Shown here one piece after another: positions 35,446 to 44,632 of a stretch of DNA of 64,000 nucleotides. Made by a program: the position numbers and the translations under genes. Where the stretch lies: contig NZ_JAFEMW010000005.1 in NCBI RefSeq assembly GCF_016892625.1, positions 1-64,000 of the forward strand, in the 5' to 3' direction. How positions within the stretch are numbered: the first letter of the stretch is position 1; each line of letters opens with the position of its first letter. This DNA comes from Brevibacterium sp. RIT 803. Its GTDB lineage: Bacteria; Actinomycetota; Actinomycetes; Actinomycetales; Brevibacteriaceae. The notes under the pieces are model-generated. The model did not search any database and had not been told where the DNA came from. It was given only the letters and a program-made list of their open reading frames with translations.

Positions 35446-37164
35446 CTAAGGAAGCTTCACGATCTGCAAGGCCAAGGACAGCGAGAGGCGGAGGTTGGGA
35501 TCCTCGGTGAACGGACCGAGCATGTGTTCGAGCTTGGTGATCCGGTATCTCAGCGTGTTGTAGTGGAAGAACAGCGACCGCGCCGTTTCGGCCACATTGA
35601 GGTTGTGATCGAGCAGCGCCTGCAACGTGGTGCGCAGTCCTTCGTACTCTTCTTTGTCGTCTCCTGCCAGTGGGCCGAGGACCTCGCGCGCAAAGCTGCG
35701 CAGCTCGTCCTTCTTCGTCACCTGAAGGAGCAGCCGGTAGACGCCGAGGGAGTCGTAGTGGCTGAGTCCCTGACCACGCTCCAACTGGCGTCCGACCTCG
35801 AGTGCGCGCATCGCCTCCTGATAGGCCGCCGCCAGGCCGGACACGTCTGCCGCGGGACGTGAGATACCGACCGAGAACTGCCTCCTGCCTCCCCCACCGT
35901 ATCCGCGCACATCCGTGATGAAGGACTTCAGTCGTGCTGTGATCTTGTCCGCACTCTCTGCCGAGAGCAGCAGGATGACCTGATCTCCTGACCCGACGAC
36001 CGCAGCCGCGGGATCGTCCTGGGACACGACTTTCGTCCAGGCGTCGGCGAAGAGGGACTGCATCGTCCGCTTGTTCTCAGCATCCGTCTGGTCCGCCTCC
36101 GAATCCACCTCGGCGACTGCCACATTGATGGGTCGGGCCAGGTCCCAACCCAGCGAGTCGGCATGGGAGAGCACTCGGTCTGTGGAAGCAATATGGCCTC
36201 GCAGCACCTCGAGGACGAAGTCTGTGCGGTACTTGCTTTCGACCGCAGTGATCGCCTGCTCCCGGGTGATGACAAGCGCCGCAGCTGCGGCGGCCTGTTC
36301 TATGAGCCGGAACTCGGGAGCCTTGAGCGCGCCTTCGCCGAAGGCAACGATGCGGCCCAGAGTCTTGTCTCCACCTTCGATGGTGCAGTTGCCCCACACA
36401 GATGTCCGGCCCGCGCGGGTCCGGCCCCTGCGCTCCAGGCCCGCGGGTTCGTCCTCAACTCGGAAACGGCCAGACTTGTCGAAGCAGACCAAGCTCACCA
36501 GATCCTCGTCAAACGCTGATTGAGCCTCGGTGTACATCGAATGAAGCCGCAGGCAGCGCACCCGACCGTCCAATGTGGTGACCGCGGCGGCCACACCAAT
36601 CCGTTCTGCCACCATCTGACAGACGTCTTTGAGGTCACCGTCGTTGATGACGACGTCGACGAGCTCCCGCATCGTCTGCTCCGTCTTCCGGATCAGTTCG
36701 GCCCGGCGATCAAGGTTGCTCGACAGCACTTCATGCATGATCTCGTCGAACCCGACACCGTCACCGAGGTGGATGATCGGCAAACCGAGCCGGTTGGCTT
36801 CCGCGAGAGCAGCGTCGGGAATCTCGGTGAGATATCGTCCCGGCTTGATGCAGACGGCGGACACGCCGCTGCCCTCAAGGGTCGTCAGGAGCTGGGCGAT
36901 CTCCTCGGGCCGGTCCCGCAGCGGATAGGCGGTGGTGAGGAGCAGTTCGCGGGGCTTCACCCAGGGAATGATGTCAGGGACTTCCATCACATTGGTCAGT
37001 TCGACCAGCCGATCAAGCCCCTGTTCCCCCGCAACGATCTCGCCGCTGCGCATACTCGGCAATCCGAGCACGTCACGTACGGACAGGCAGGCTGAAATGG
37101 AGGCACCCTCATCGACTGGCAAATTTTGATGCACATCTAGGCCATCCTTGGCACTATTTGACAT
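35446..37164 (-). CDS. PucR-family transcriptional regulator
   Basis: A 572-residue PucR regulator. It has an N-terminal purine-catabolism regulator domain (VRDVLGLPSMRSGEIVAGEQ ... about 25-150), a middle region, and a C-terminal helix-turn-helix of the HTH_30 type (LNVAETARSLFFHYNTLRYR, near 540). In Bacillus PucR controls purine use. I start it at the ATG at 37164: TATCGT lies exactly 6 bases upstream, so it looks leaderless. It is divergent from allH by only 35 bases and lies just upstream of the permease operon on the same strand. It is the likely regulator of the island. Confidence 0.88.
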   Translation of the reverse strand: MSNSAKDGLDVHQNLPVDEGASISACLSVRDVLGLPSMRSGEIVAGEQGLDRLVELTNVMEVPDIIPWVKPRELLLTTAYPLRDRPEEIAQLLTTLEGSGVSAVCIKPGRYLTEIPDAALAEANRLGLPIIHLGDGVGFDEIMHEVLSSNLDRRAELIRKTEQTMRELVDVVINDGDLKDVCQMVAERIGVAAAVTTLDGRVRCLRLHSMYTEAQSAFDEDLVSLVCFDKSGRFRVEDEPAGLERRGRTRAGRTSVWGNCTIEGGDKTLGRIVAFGEGALKAPEFRLIEQAAAAAALVITREQAITAVESKYRTDFVLEVLRGHIASTDRVLSHADSLGWDLARPINVAVAEVDSEADQTDAENKRTMQSLFADAWTKVVSQDDPAAAVVGSGDQVILLLSAESADKITARLKSFITDVRGYGGGGRRQFSVGISRPAADVSGLAAAYQEAMRALEVGRQLERGQGLSHYDSLGVYRLLLQVTKKDELRSFAREVLGPLAGDDKEEYEGLRTTLQALLDHNLNVAETARSLFFHYNTLRYRITKLEHMLGPFTEDPNLRLSLSLALQIVKLP

Positions 37165-37199
37165 GCATTGACGATAGCAGGTCACGATAACCTGTCGAA
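37165..37199. promoter_or_regulatory. 35-bp bidirectional leaderless promoter with inverted repeat
   Basis: Between the ATGs of pucR (minus) and allH (plus) there are just 35 bases. On the minus strand TATCGT (37176-37171) is 6 bases from the pucR ATG. On the plus strand TAACCT (37188-37193) is 6 bases from the allH ATG. The inverted repeat CAGGT-N7-ACCTG (37178-37194) overlaps the allH -10 box and abuts the pucR one. One bound protein could therefore switch both genes. PucR as the binder is inferred. Confidence 0.6.
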
Positions 37200-38237
37200 A
37201 TGAGGTCCATGTCACGCACTCTTCCGGCAGCGGCTTCGCCCCTGCCGTTGCTGGACCACGACGACGTCACCGCGCTGGAGTCGATTCTCTCGAGCTCACC
37301 CGAGGTGACCTCATCAGAGATGACCGTTGACGCAACGGTCATCGGACTGTTTCCGACTGGCTTCTACCTCGGAGTCGATGCACACCGGCGCGGGACACAA
37401 GTGCTTCCCGTGATGGGCCCGGATGCCCTGCAACTGCCCACGGGACTTCAGGTACCCCAGCTGACTGCGGACCACCTCGGCGGGCTCCGGCCCGGGATGC
37501 CTGCCACCGTCACTTTCTCGACGGCACCGGCCCACCCGAGAGTGGAACAGATCGAAGCTGCGAATCTCAGGTGCGCAGCCGTGAGAACATGGCGTCCCAG
37601 CCGAATCGAGCCCCCGGATCTCAGCGGTCCTCGACGATGTTCGCTCGGGGTGGTCGCCTCAGTCCAAGATCGCCTGAACCCGGGTCTCAACGATCTTGCC
37701 CTCCGGTCGGTCAATCTCGTCCGGGCCCTGAAATCCGGTGCTGCTGAGGACGTCGACTCCTTCGCCCGCGCCCTCCTGGGTTACGGTCCCGGAAGCACCC
37801 CATCCGGTGATGACGCACTGTGCGGAATCGCCCTTGCCTTGCGCTGGACATCGCAGTCAGAGTTCAGCTCGTGCCAGCACTCGCTGCTGGCCAGCAGTCT
37901 GGTCGGCCTTGCTCTCGAAGAGCGAACCACAGCCGTCTCCGCCTCACTTCTGCGTGCCGCACTCGATGGCTACTGCATTCCGGAGATCGAGCGCGCCGTC
38001 GCCGACATCGCCCGACTGATCCGCGCCGAGAAGATCTCCGGCAACGGCCACCGCACCACACCGCCGCTTCACTCGTTCGACGAAGCTCACGGTCTCGATG
38101 AAGTGTTCGCGAACATCAGTCGGATCGGTCATCACTCCGGCCATGATCTCCTGACCGGATTCCTCGCGGTACTCACACCTCCCGAGCTCACTCTCGCTTC
38201 ACCACTGGAAGGAACCATCCATGCCGACGACTCTTGA
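37200..38237 (+). CDS. allH: DUF2877 protein, oxamate carbamoyltransferase subunit AllH (YlbF-like)
   Basis: A 345-residue DUF2877 protein with the family signature LLGYGPGSTPSGDDALCG. The E. coli relative YlbF (AllH) is, to my knowledge, one of three parts of oxamate carbamoyltransferase, which splits carbamoyl-oxamate (oxalurate) into oxamate and carbamoyl phosphate. It overlaps the AllF-AllG fusion gene by 17 bases, so the complex is encoded in two genes here and not three. An in-frame ATG at 37209 is an alternative start. The leaderless-type TAACCT box supports 37200. Confidence 0.85.
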   Translation: MRSMSRTLPAAASPLPLLDHDDVTALESILSSSPEVTSSEMTVDATVIGLFPTGFYLGVDAHRRGTQVLPVMGPDALQLPTGLQVPQLTADHLGGLRPGMPATVTFSTAPAHPRVEQIEAANLRCAAVRTWRPSRIEPPDLSGPRRCSLGVVASVQDRLNPGLNDLALRSVNLVRALKSGAAEDVDSFARALLGYGPGSTPSGDDALCGIALALRWTSQSEFSSCQHSLLASSLVGLALEERTTAVSASLLRAALDGYCIPEIERAVADIARLIRAEKISGNGHRTTPPLHSFDEAHGLDEVFANISRIGHHSGHDLLTGFLAVLTPPELTLASPLEGTIHADDS

Positions 38238-41223
38238 TATCAGGTCAGGCCTCTACTACGACTCCGTAGCTCTCATGCAGGTCTCTGCGCAGGTCAAGGC
38301 CACCGAAGGTGTAGACGCGGCACTCATCGGCATGGGCACCGAGCTCAATGTCGGGCTCATGCGCGATGCCGGTTTCGACATTCCCGATTCGACTGCCCCC
38401 AACGATCTGGTCATCGCGATCAGCGGCAGCGACGAAGCTGCGCTCACGTCCGGTCTCGCCGCTGTCGATGAAGCCTTCACCCGCATTGCCGACACCGCCG
38501 CACGCTCGCTCGGGCCAACGGGAGCGGAACAGTCTCCCCTGACTGTCGAGTCAGCGGTCGAGCGCACCAGCTCCACCCTGGTCGTGGTCTCCGTGCCCGG
38601 CGACTATGCAGGCATCGAGACCATTGCCGCTCTGGATGCGGGCAACTCGGTGCTGCTCTTCAGCGACAACGTCGATGTCGACACCGAGGTCGCACTCAAG
38701 CACAGAGCCGCCGAGGCGGGGCTCATCGTCATGGGGCCCGACTGCGGGACGGCCATCGTCGCCGGGGCCGGGCTCGGTTTCGCCAACGAGGTGAGGCCGG
38801 GTCGAATCGGGATTGTCGCCGCTTCGGGCACTGGCGCGCAGCAGGTCTCGACCCTGCTCGATGCCGCGGGGGCAGGGATCTCCCAGCTGATCGGCACCGG
38901 CGGACGCGATCTGGCACGCGAGGTCGGCGGACTCAGTGCCAAACAGGCACTCAAGGCTCTGGCCGGCGACGAAGACACCGATCATGTCATCATCGTATCG
39001 AAGCCCGCCGACGCCGAGGTGGTCGCAGAGATAGAGGTGTTGGCAGCTGATCTGGGCATCGATGTCAGCTGGGCTGTGCTCGGTCCCGAGCGCACCGATC
39101 TCACAGCAAGCGTCGAAGCTGCCCTGGACAGGTGCGGCTTCACCGTCCCCACCTGGCCCTCCTGGGGAACGACCGGCACCTCAGAGGACCTGCAGCAGGG
39201 ACCTCTGGTGGGACTGTTCTGCGGGGGCACCATGGCCGATGAAGCCATGCTCATCGCGGCCGAAACCCTGGGACCTATCACCTCGAACATCCCCCTCGGC
39301 GGGGCTGAGAAGATGACTGGCGCCGAACTGCCCACGTCCGCGCACACGGTCATCGACTTCGGTGACGATGGGATGACTCAGGGCCGCGCCCACCCGATGA
39401 TCGACCCCAGCCTCCGTCTCGGGGCCATCGCCGAGGCGGGAGGCAGCGCCGGGGTCCTCCTCCTCGATCTGGTCCTCGGTCATGGGGCCCACGCGGCTCC
39501 AGCGGAAGGTCTCGCTGAAGCCATTTCCGCAGCTCGCTTGGCCGCAGCACAGGCCGGTCGGGAGTTGCCGGTCATCGTCAGCCTCATCGGCACCCAGTCT
39601 GATCCTCAGGATTTCTCCGCCACGGTCGGATCGCTCGTTGGGGCCGGCGCTGAGGTCTACGTCTCAAATGCTCAGGCGACGCGGCGGGCGGTCTCCCTCA
39701 TCGCCCCACTCAACCAGCCCGAGAGCGACAACGCTCCCGTACGGCCGGGCCCCTCTACCCACGGGGCACCAGCGAACACGAAGGCGGCAGCGAACTCTGC
39801 AGCGACGAGCGATGTGTCGGCGAGTGATGCGTCGGCGACGAAGCTGGGCGAGCTGCTCTCGGCCGAGCCGAAAGTCGTCAGTGTCGGCCTGTCACTCTTC
39901 GCCGATGCGCTGCGCGCCCAGGCCGTTCCCGTCGTCGAAGTACCGTGGCAGCCACCCGTCGGTGATGCGAGCCGGCTGTTCTCCGTGATGAGCGACCCTC
40001 GTCGACTGACCGCCAATGCCCAAGCGTTGGAGGCCATGCTCAAGGCCGGCGCCCAGCTCGTCGGCCTACGACCGGCCCGTGAGTGTCTGGGCCTTGCCGA
40101 CAACGAGTTCCTGCATTCGGGACCGCCCCTGGATTTCGAACGCGCCTCGGGGCCCATGCGCGGAGCATTGGCCGGCGCTGTGGTCTTCGAAGGGCTGACC
40201 GACACCCTCGAAGAGGCTGAAGCCGGGCTCGCCGATGGACGATTCAGCATGGCGCCGTGTCATTCGAAGGATGCTGTCGGGCCGATGGCCGGAGTGATCA
40301 GCCCGTCGATGTGGATGTTCGAACTCATCGACCCTGTGTACGGCAATCGCGCCTACTGCTCCCTCAACGAGGGCTTGGGCAAGGTGCTGCGGTACGGTGC
40401 GAACAACGACGAGGTGCTTGACCGCCTGCGCTGGATGCGCGACATCTTGGGCCCCGTGCTCGCACAGGCGGTCGCCGCACACGGACCCATCGACACGAAG
40501 TACTATGTTTCGCAGATGTTGGCATCCGGCGATGAAGGCCACAATCGCAATCGCACCGCGACACTGCTGTTCCTCCGAGATCTGATGCCGGATCTGCTGG
40601 CACTGGACTTCGCAACCGATGACCTCGCCGAGGTGTGCAGTTTCCTGGGCGCCAACGACTACTTCGCGCTCAACCTGGTCATGCCGACCTGCAAACTGGC
40701 GATGGCAGCGGCGAAGGGCATTCCCGGATCCTCACTGGTCGTGACCATGGCCCGCAACGGCACCGATTTCGGCATCCAACTTTCTGGTACCGGCGACGAA
40801 TGGTTCACCGGACCGGCCCAGATCGCTGAGGGACTGTACCTGGGCGACTTCGGTCCAGAAGACGCCAATCCCGACATCGGTGACTCGGCGATCACCGAGA
40901 CCGCCGGCATCGGAGGACTGGCCATGGCCGCGGCTCCGGCAGTGGTGCGTCTCGTCGGTGGCGATGTGGCCTTCGCTGTGGAGACGACGCGGAGAATGTA
41001 CGAGATCACCGCTGGTGAGCACCCGATCAACCAGATTCCGATCCTCGAATTCCGCGGAGTTCCCAGCGGAATCGACCTGGTCAAGGTGCTGCGAACGAAG
41101 GTGCTTCCGCAGATCAACACGGGCATGGCCGGTCGCATAGCCGGTGTCGGCCAGGTGGGTGCCGGACTCGTCAACCCTCCGATGGACTGCTTCACCAATG
41201 GTCTCGAGTCGCTCGGACAGTAA
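38221..41223 (+). CDS. FdrA-YlbE (AllF-AllG) fusion, oxamate carbamoyltransferase
   Basis: A 1000-residue protein that joins two normally separate proteins. Residues 1 to about 495 match FdrA/AllF, a succinyl-CoA-synthetase-like fold (MGPDCGTAIVAGAGLGFANE, GASGTGAQQ-type loop, FCGGTMADEAML). Residues from about 545 on match DUF1116 (YlbE/AllG; GPMAGVISPSMWMFELIDP, RNRTATLLFLRDLMPDLL). An Ala/Ser/Thr-rich linker of about 45 residues joins them. With AllH it should release carbamoyl phosphate from oxalurate. GGAAGGAACC precedes the ATG. The carbamate kinase that would use the product is encoded 4 kb away in the convergent operon. Confidence 0.88.
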   Translation: MPTTLDIRSGLYYDSVALMQVSAQVKATEGVDAALIGMGTELNVGLMRDAGFDIPDSTAPNDLVIAISGSDEAALTSGLAAVDEAFTRIADTAARSLGPTGAEQSPLTVESAVERTSSTLVVVSVPGDYAGIETIAALDAGNSVLLFSDNVDVDTEVALKHRAAEAGLIVMGPDCGTAIVAGAGLGFANEVRPGRIGIVAASGTGAQQVSTLLDAAGAGISQLIGTGGRDLAREVGGLSAKQALKALAGDEDTDHVIIVSKPADAEVVAEIEVLAADLGIDVSWAVLGPERTDLTASVEAALDRCGFTVPTWPSWGTTGTSEDLQQGPLVGLFCGGTMADEAMLIAAETLGPITSNIPLGGAEKMTGAELPTSAHTVIDFGDDGMTQGRAHPMIDPSLRLGAIAEAGGSAGVLLLDLVLGHGAHAAPAEGLAEAISAARLAAAQAGRELPVIVSLIGTQSDPQDFSATVGSLVGAGAEVYVSNAQATRRAVSLIAPLNQPESDNAPVRPGPSTHGAPANTKAAANSAATSDVSASDASATKLGELLSAEPKVVSVGLSLFADALRAQAVPVVEVPWQPPVGDASRLFSVMSDPRRLTANAQALEAMLKAGAQLVGLRPARECLGLADNEFLHSGPPLDFERASGPMRGALAGAVVFEGLTDTLEEAEAGLADGRFSMAPCHSKDAVGPMAGVISPSMWMFELIDPVYGNRAYCSLNEGLGKVLRYGANNDEVLDRLRWMRDILGPVLAQAVAAHGPIDTKYYVSQMLASGDEGHNRNRTATLLFLRDLMPDLLALDFATDDLAEVCSFLGANDYFALNLVMPTCKLAMAAAKGIPGSSLVVTMARNGTDFGIQLSGTGDEWFTGPAQIAEGLYLGDFGPEDANPDIGDSAITETAGIGGLAMAAAPAVVRLVGGDVAFAVETTRRMYEITAGEHPINQIPILEFRGVPSGIDLVKVLRTKVLPQINTGMAGRIAGVGQVGAGLVNPPMDCFTNGLESLGQ

Positions 41224-41240
41224 TTCGCTTCAACCTCGGT

Positions 41241-41274
41241 CACCGGACCCAGAGAGCATTCGCTGGGTCCGGTG
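41241..41274. terminator. Bidirectional terminator hairpin between allFG and xdhC
   Basis: A perfect 12-bp inverted repeat (CACCGGACCCAG and CTGGGTCCGGTG) with a 10-base loop, 17 bases after the allFG stop and 1 base before the xdhC stop. The location between convergent operons and the strong stem support a shared terminator. There is no T run. Confidence 0.7.
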
Positions 41275-41275
41275 G

Positions 41276-42520
41276 CTAAGAGTGAATGGGTCCGGATGTC
41301 CTCCGCAGCGAAAGGCCGCTGCCTTGGGCGAACTCAAGCAGCACCTCGGCGAAGATGGACACTGCAGTGGCCTCCGGCGAACGGGCGCCGAGATCGAGGC
41401 CGATCGGACCATGGATTCGGTCGATCTCTGCAGCGCTCGCCCCCGCCAGTGACATAGCCTCGACTCGCAGCCTGTGGGTGCGACGACTTCCCAACGCACC
41501 GATGTATCCGGCCACAGACCGTGCCGCTTCGAGGAGCACTGGAACGTCGAACTTCAAATCGTGGGTGAGCACCGCGATGACCGTGGATCCTTCGATTCGC
41601 CCGGCCCGGACCTCTTCAGCCAAGTATCGATGCGGCCACGAGACGATGACCTCATCGGCATCGGGGAACCTCTCCGGAGTTGCGAAGATCGGTCGCGCAT
41701 CGCACACCGTCACCTGATAGCCGAGGAACTTCCCGAGCTGAGACAAGGCCGCCGCATAGTCGATCGCCCCGAAGATGATGAGACGCGGAGGCGGATCCGA
41801 GGTGGTGACGAAGATCCGTGTTCCCGCGCCGAGGCGCATTCCAGTTGAGTCGTATTCGCGCACTCCCGATCGGCCTTGGGCGATCATCGCACCCGCATCG
41901 GTGGTGACGTGCTCATCGAGTCGCGGGTGCCCGAGAGTTCCGCTCGTGCGCCACTCAGCTCCAGCCTCGGCGGCCGCACTATCTCGGCCGGCAGAAGAGG
42001 GCACGCCGGCCGCACCCTCTGCGGGTTCGATGAACAACATGCGGCCCGTGCCACCGATGCCCTCGGACGCGCCGGAGTCTTCGGCCGCCCGGCCGAACAC
42101 CTCGTCGGCTGAAGTCTCACGGATCACCGGGAGTTCCAGGGCGAGCGCAGCCGGTCGAGATTCCTCAAGCGCACGCATATAGGCAGCCAGCGGCACCCTC
42201 CTTGCCTCATCGACGACGGGGATCACCAGCGCCTCGATCTGCCCGCCGCAGGCAAGGCCCACAGCGTAGGCCTCGTCGTCGCTGGTGCCGTAGTGCGACA
42301 ACTTGGCCTGACCTGTGGCCAGTACCTCGAGAGCGAGTTCGTGGACGGCGGATTCGACGCACCCCCCGGACAGGCTGCCGACCGTCTGACCATCGGAGGC
42401 CACCGCCATCATCGATCCGGCCGGGCGGGGTGCCGATGCCCAGGTTTCGACGACGATGGCAACTGAGAACCGGCGGCCGGCCTGCAGCCAATTCAGCAGT
42501 GTCTGTTCCAGCTCAGCCAT
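41276..42520 (-). CDS. xdhC: XdhC/CoxF-family molybdenum hydroxylase maturation factor
   Basis: A 414-residue XdhC-family protein. The N-terminal XdhC domain (VVETWASAPRPAGSMMAV, SLSGGCVESAVHELALEVL) and the C-terminal Rossmann domain (LIIFGAIDYAAALSQLGKFL) are both present. They are separated by an unusually long middle region, about residues 140-240, which is Ala/Glu/Gly-rich. XdhC proteins bind the molybdenum cofactor and add sulfur to it before it is inserted into the hydroxylase. It overlaps the VWA gene by 8 bases and is the last gene of the hyuA operon. Confidence 0.88.
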   Translation of the reverse strand: MAELEQTLLNWLQAGRRFSVAIVVETWASAPRPAGSMMAVASDGQTVGSLSGGCVESAVHELALEVLATGQAKLSHYGTSDDEAYAVGLACGGQIEALVIPVVDEARRVPLAAYMRALEESRPAALALELPVIRETSADEVFGRAAEDSGASEGIGGTGRMLFIEPAEGAAGVPSSAGRDSAAAEAGAEWRTSGTLGHPRLDEHVTTDAGAMIAQGRSGVREYDSTGMRLGAGTRIFVTTSDPPPRLIIFGAIDYAAALSQLGKFLGYQVTVCDARPIFATPERFPDADEVIVSWPHRYLAEEVRAGRIEGSTVIAVLTHDLKFDVPVLLEAARSVAGYIGALGSRRTHRLRVEAMSLAGASAAEIDRIHGPIGLDLGARSPEATAVSIFAEVLLEFAQGSGLSLRRTSGPIHS

Positions 42521-43724
42521 TCGTCATCGTCTCCTTCACTGCGCTCTGGCCCAGGCTTGCCGGATCCGGATGTCGGCTCATTCCATCCTTGCTCGTTCCA
42601 TCCCGGCTCTGCCTCGCCGTATCCCGTCTCACGCTGGAAGCGATGTTCTCTGCCACTGCCTGCCACCCGTCAACTGTGGTGGCGGGAAGCATCACCTGCG
42701 CATATTCCTCCGCGATCCGCATACCTCGCACCTCCGGAGTGAAGCCGGCACGCCCCGCACGAGGATTCACCCAGATGAATCGGTGGCTCAGTCTCCTCAG
42801 CCGTGCGCACGCGCGGCGCAGTTCGGAGCAGTCGCCCTGTTCCCAGCCATCGCTGATGAGGACGAGCACCGATCCGCGGATCGCCTCTCGATGTCCCCCG
42901 TTGAGCAGGGTGAGCAGTCCTTCTCCGAGGCGGGTCCCGCCGGCCAGGTCGGGAATCATCTCCTGCGCCGCCAGCAATTCACGGTCATTCAACGGTGCAC
43001 AGAAGTGATGGTCGACTCGAGTCAGACGAGTTCCCAGAGTGAAGCTTCGTGCCTTGAGTCTTGGCGTGGCTCGAGCCAGGAATCGGATGAGTGCCGGCAG
43101 CCATTGCTTCATTGAGGCTGAGACATCGACGATGATCGTGGCATCTCGATCGCGTTCTCGGCGGGTTGACCGCGGCAGACGAGAGAGTTCTTCCTGCCGA
43201 ATCAGGGTCTTCACGATCTGGTTCGCATCGATTCTTCCGAAACTGCTGCGCCTGTCTGCATACGCACTGCGACGTGGGTTGTGAAAAGACAGGCCATCGA
43301 TCAGACGTACCGCCTCCGCCGCATGTTCTCCGTTGCCGAGGTCGGTGGTGCGCAGGACCTCGAGCCGGCTGGCAGCGGCTTGGAGCGCCATTGTCTGGTC
43401 TTCGACGTGATCCCATTTCGCCGAGTCACTCGACTCTTCGCTGGGCTCCGGAGTCGGGATCAACACCTCGTGAGGGCTCGGTGCCGCTCGGTGTCGCCCG
43501 GTGAGACCGAAATGCTGGTTGAAGAGGGCATCGTGGATCGGAATATGTTTCTGCTCCGTGCAGATCAATGACCGCGAGGCAGCACGAACCTGGGTTGGGT
43601 CCAGCGGGTCGATGAGGGCGAGTGCGCCGGCCAGAGTCCGGATCCTGTCTGCACCGGCAGGCAGTCCATGTCGGCGCAGACGTGAGCCGAAGCGCATCAG
43701 CTCGGCGGGCAGGTCGCTCATCAC
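42513..43724 (-). CDS. VWA domain (CoxE-like) protein
   Basis: A 403-residue CoxE-type protein with a C-terminal von Willebrand A domain. The metal-binding MIDAS motif is DVSASM in DATIIVDVSASMKQWLPAL; the second part is DLAGGTRLGEGL and SDGWEQGD. In CO dehydrogenase operons CoxE works with the CoxD ATPase to mature the Cu/Mo site or related cofactors. GTG at 43724 overlaps the moxR stop as GTGA; an ATG at 43721 follows at once. Confidence 0.88.
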   Translation of the reverse strand: MMSDLPAELMRFGSRLRRHGLPAGADRIRTLAGALALIDPLDPTQVRAASRSLICTEQKHIPIHDALFNQHFGLTGRHRAAPSPHEVLIPTPEPSEESSDSAKWDHVEDQTMALQAAASRLEVLRTTDLGNGEHAAEAVRLIDGLSFHNPRRSAYADRRSSFGRIDANQIVKTLIRQEELSRLPRSTRRERDRDATIIVDVSASMKQWLPALIRFLARATPRLKARSFTLGTRLTRVDHHFCAPLNDRELLAAQEMIPDLAGGTRLGEGLLTLLNGGHREAIRGSVLVLISDGWEQGDCSELRRACARLRRLSHRFIWVNPRAGRAGFTPEVRGMRIAEEYAQVMLPATTVDGWQAVAENIASSVRRDTARQSRDGTSKDGMSRHPDPASLGQSAVKETMTNG

Positions 43725-44632
43725 TGGTCGACCAGACTGTTCGGACTCAGATCGCTGAGATCATCGGCATCTTTGAGAACTGCGGAAATCGTCGACCGCA
43801 CGGCCGCCTCATCGAGTTCACTGATTCCCAGCGCCGCGAGCGCGCGGATCCAGTCGATGGTCTCCGAGGTCCCCGGAGGTTTGATCAGGGTCTGCGCCCG
43901 CAGACGAGTCGCAGCTCGAACCACGGCGGCTCGCAGCGCTTGGGAAGAAGCTGGGACATGATGAGCGAGTATTCTCTCCTCCGTCTGGGCATCAGGTTGT
44001 GAGAACCAGTGGTAGACGCAGCGGCGTTTGAGCGCGTCGTGAAGTTCACGCGTGCGGTTGGAGGTCAGGATCACCAAGGGCGGGGTCGGCGTGTGAATGG
44101 TGCCCAGCTCGGGAACTGTCACAGACCAATCCGAAAGGACCTCAAGCAGGAGAGCATCGAATTCGTCGCCGGCACGGTCGATCTCATCGATGAGCAGCAC
44201 AGGACGCCGAGGTTGAGCATCAGCTCCTTCGTTTCGTGAACTTTCGATCGCCTGGAGGATAGGTCGTCTGAGCAGAAATGGCAGGCTGTGGAGTTCATCG
44301 TCGAGGCGTGTGGCATCGAGCCGTTGAGCCGATGCCTTCGCCGCTGCTTCGATGGTCCGGACGTGGAGAATCTGTTTGGCGAAGTCCCAGTCGTAGAGTG
44401 CATGGGTCGCGTCGAGCCCCTCGTAGCACTGCAGACGGATCAGTTCGGTGCCGTGGACTTCGGCCAGCGCCTTGGCCAGGCTGGTCTTGCCCACTCCGGG
44501 CGCTCCTTCGCACAAGAGCGGCTTGTCGAGTGCTCCCGCGAGGAAGCTTGCGGTGGCAAGGGAATCGTCGGCCATGTACCCCACGTCTCCCAGGGCCTTC
44601 GCCAGGTCGATGGCGCCGGTGTATTCAGGCAT
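43721..44632 (-). CDS. MoxR-family AAA+ ATPase (CoxD-like)
   Basis: A 303-residue MoxR-type AAA+ ATPase. Walker A is EGAPGVGKTSLAKAL, Walker B is VLLIDEIDRAGDEFDALLLE, and sensor/arginine-finger segments follow (LTSNRTRELHDALKRRC). MoxR/VWA pairs act as chaperones for metal-cofactor insertion; here the pair should serve the molybdenum hydroxylase. The ATG at 44632 has GGAATGAG upstream; GTG at 44638 is an alternative. It overlaps the mocA stop. Confidence 0.9.
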   Translation of the reverse strand: MPEYTGAIDLAKALGDVGYMADDSLATASFLAGALDKPLLCEGAPGVGKTSLAKALAEVHGTELIRLQCYEGLDATHALYDWDFAKQILHVRTIEAAAKASAQRLDATRLDDELHSLPFLLRRPILQAIESSRNEGADAQPRRPVLLIDEIDRAGDEFDALLLEVLSDWSVTVPELGTIHTPTPPLVILTSNRTRELHDALKRRCVYHWFSQPDAQTEERILAHHVPASSQALRAAVVRAATRLRAQTLIKPPGTSETIDWIRALAALGISELDEAAVRSTISAVLKDADDLSDLSPNSLVDQ

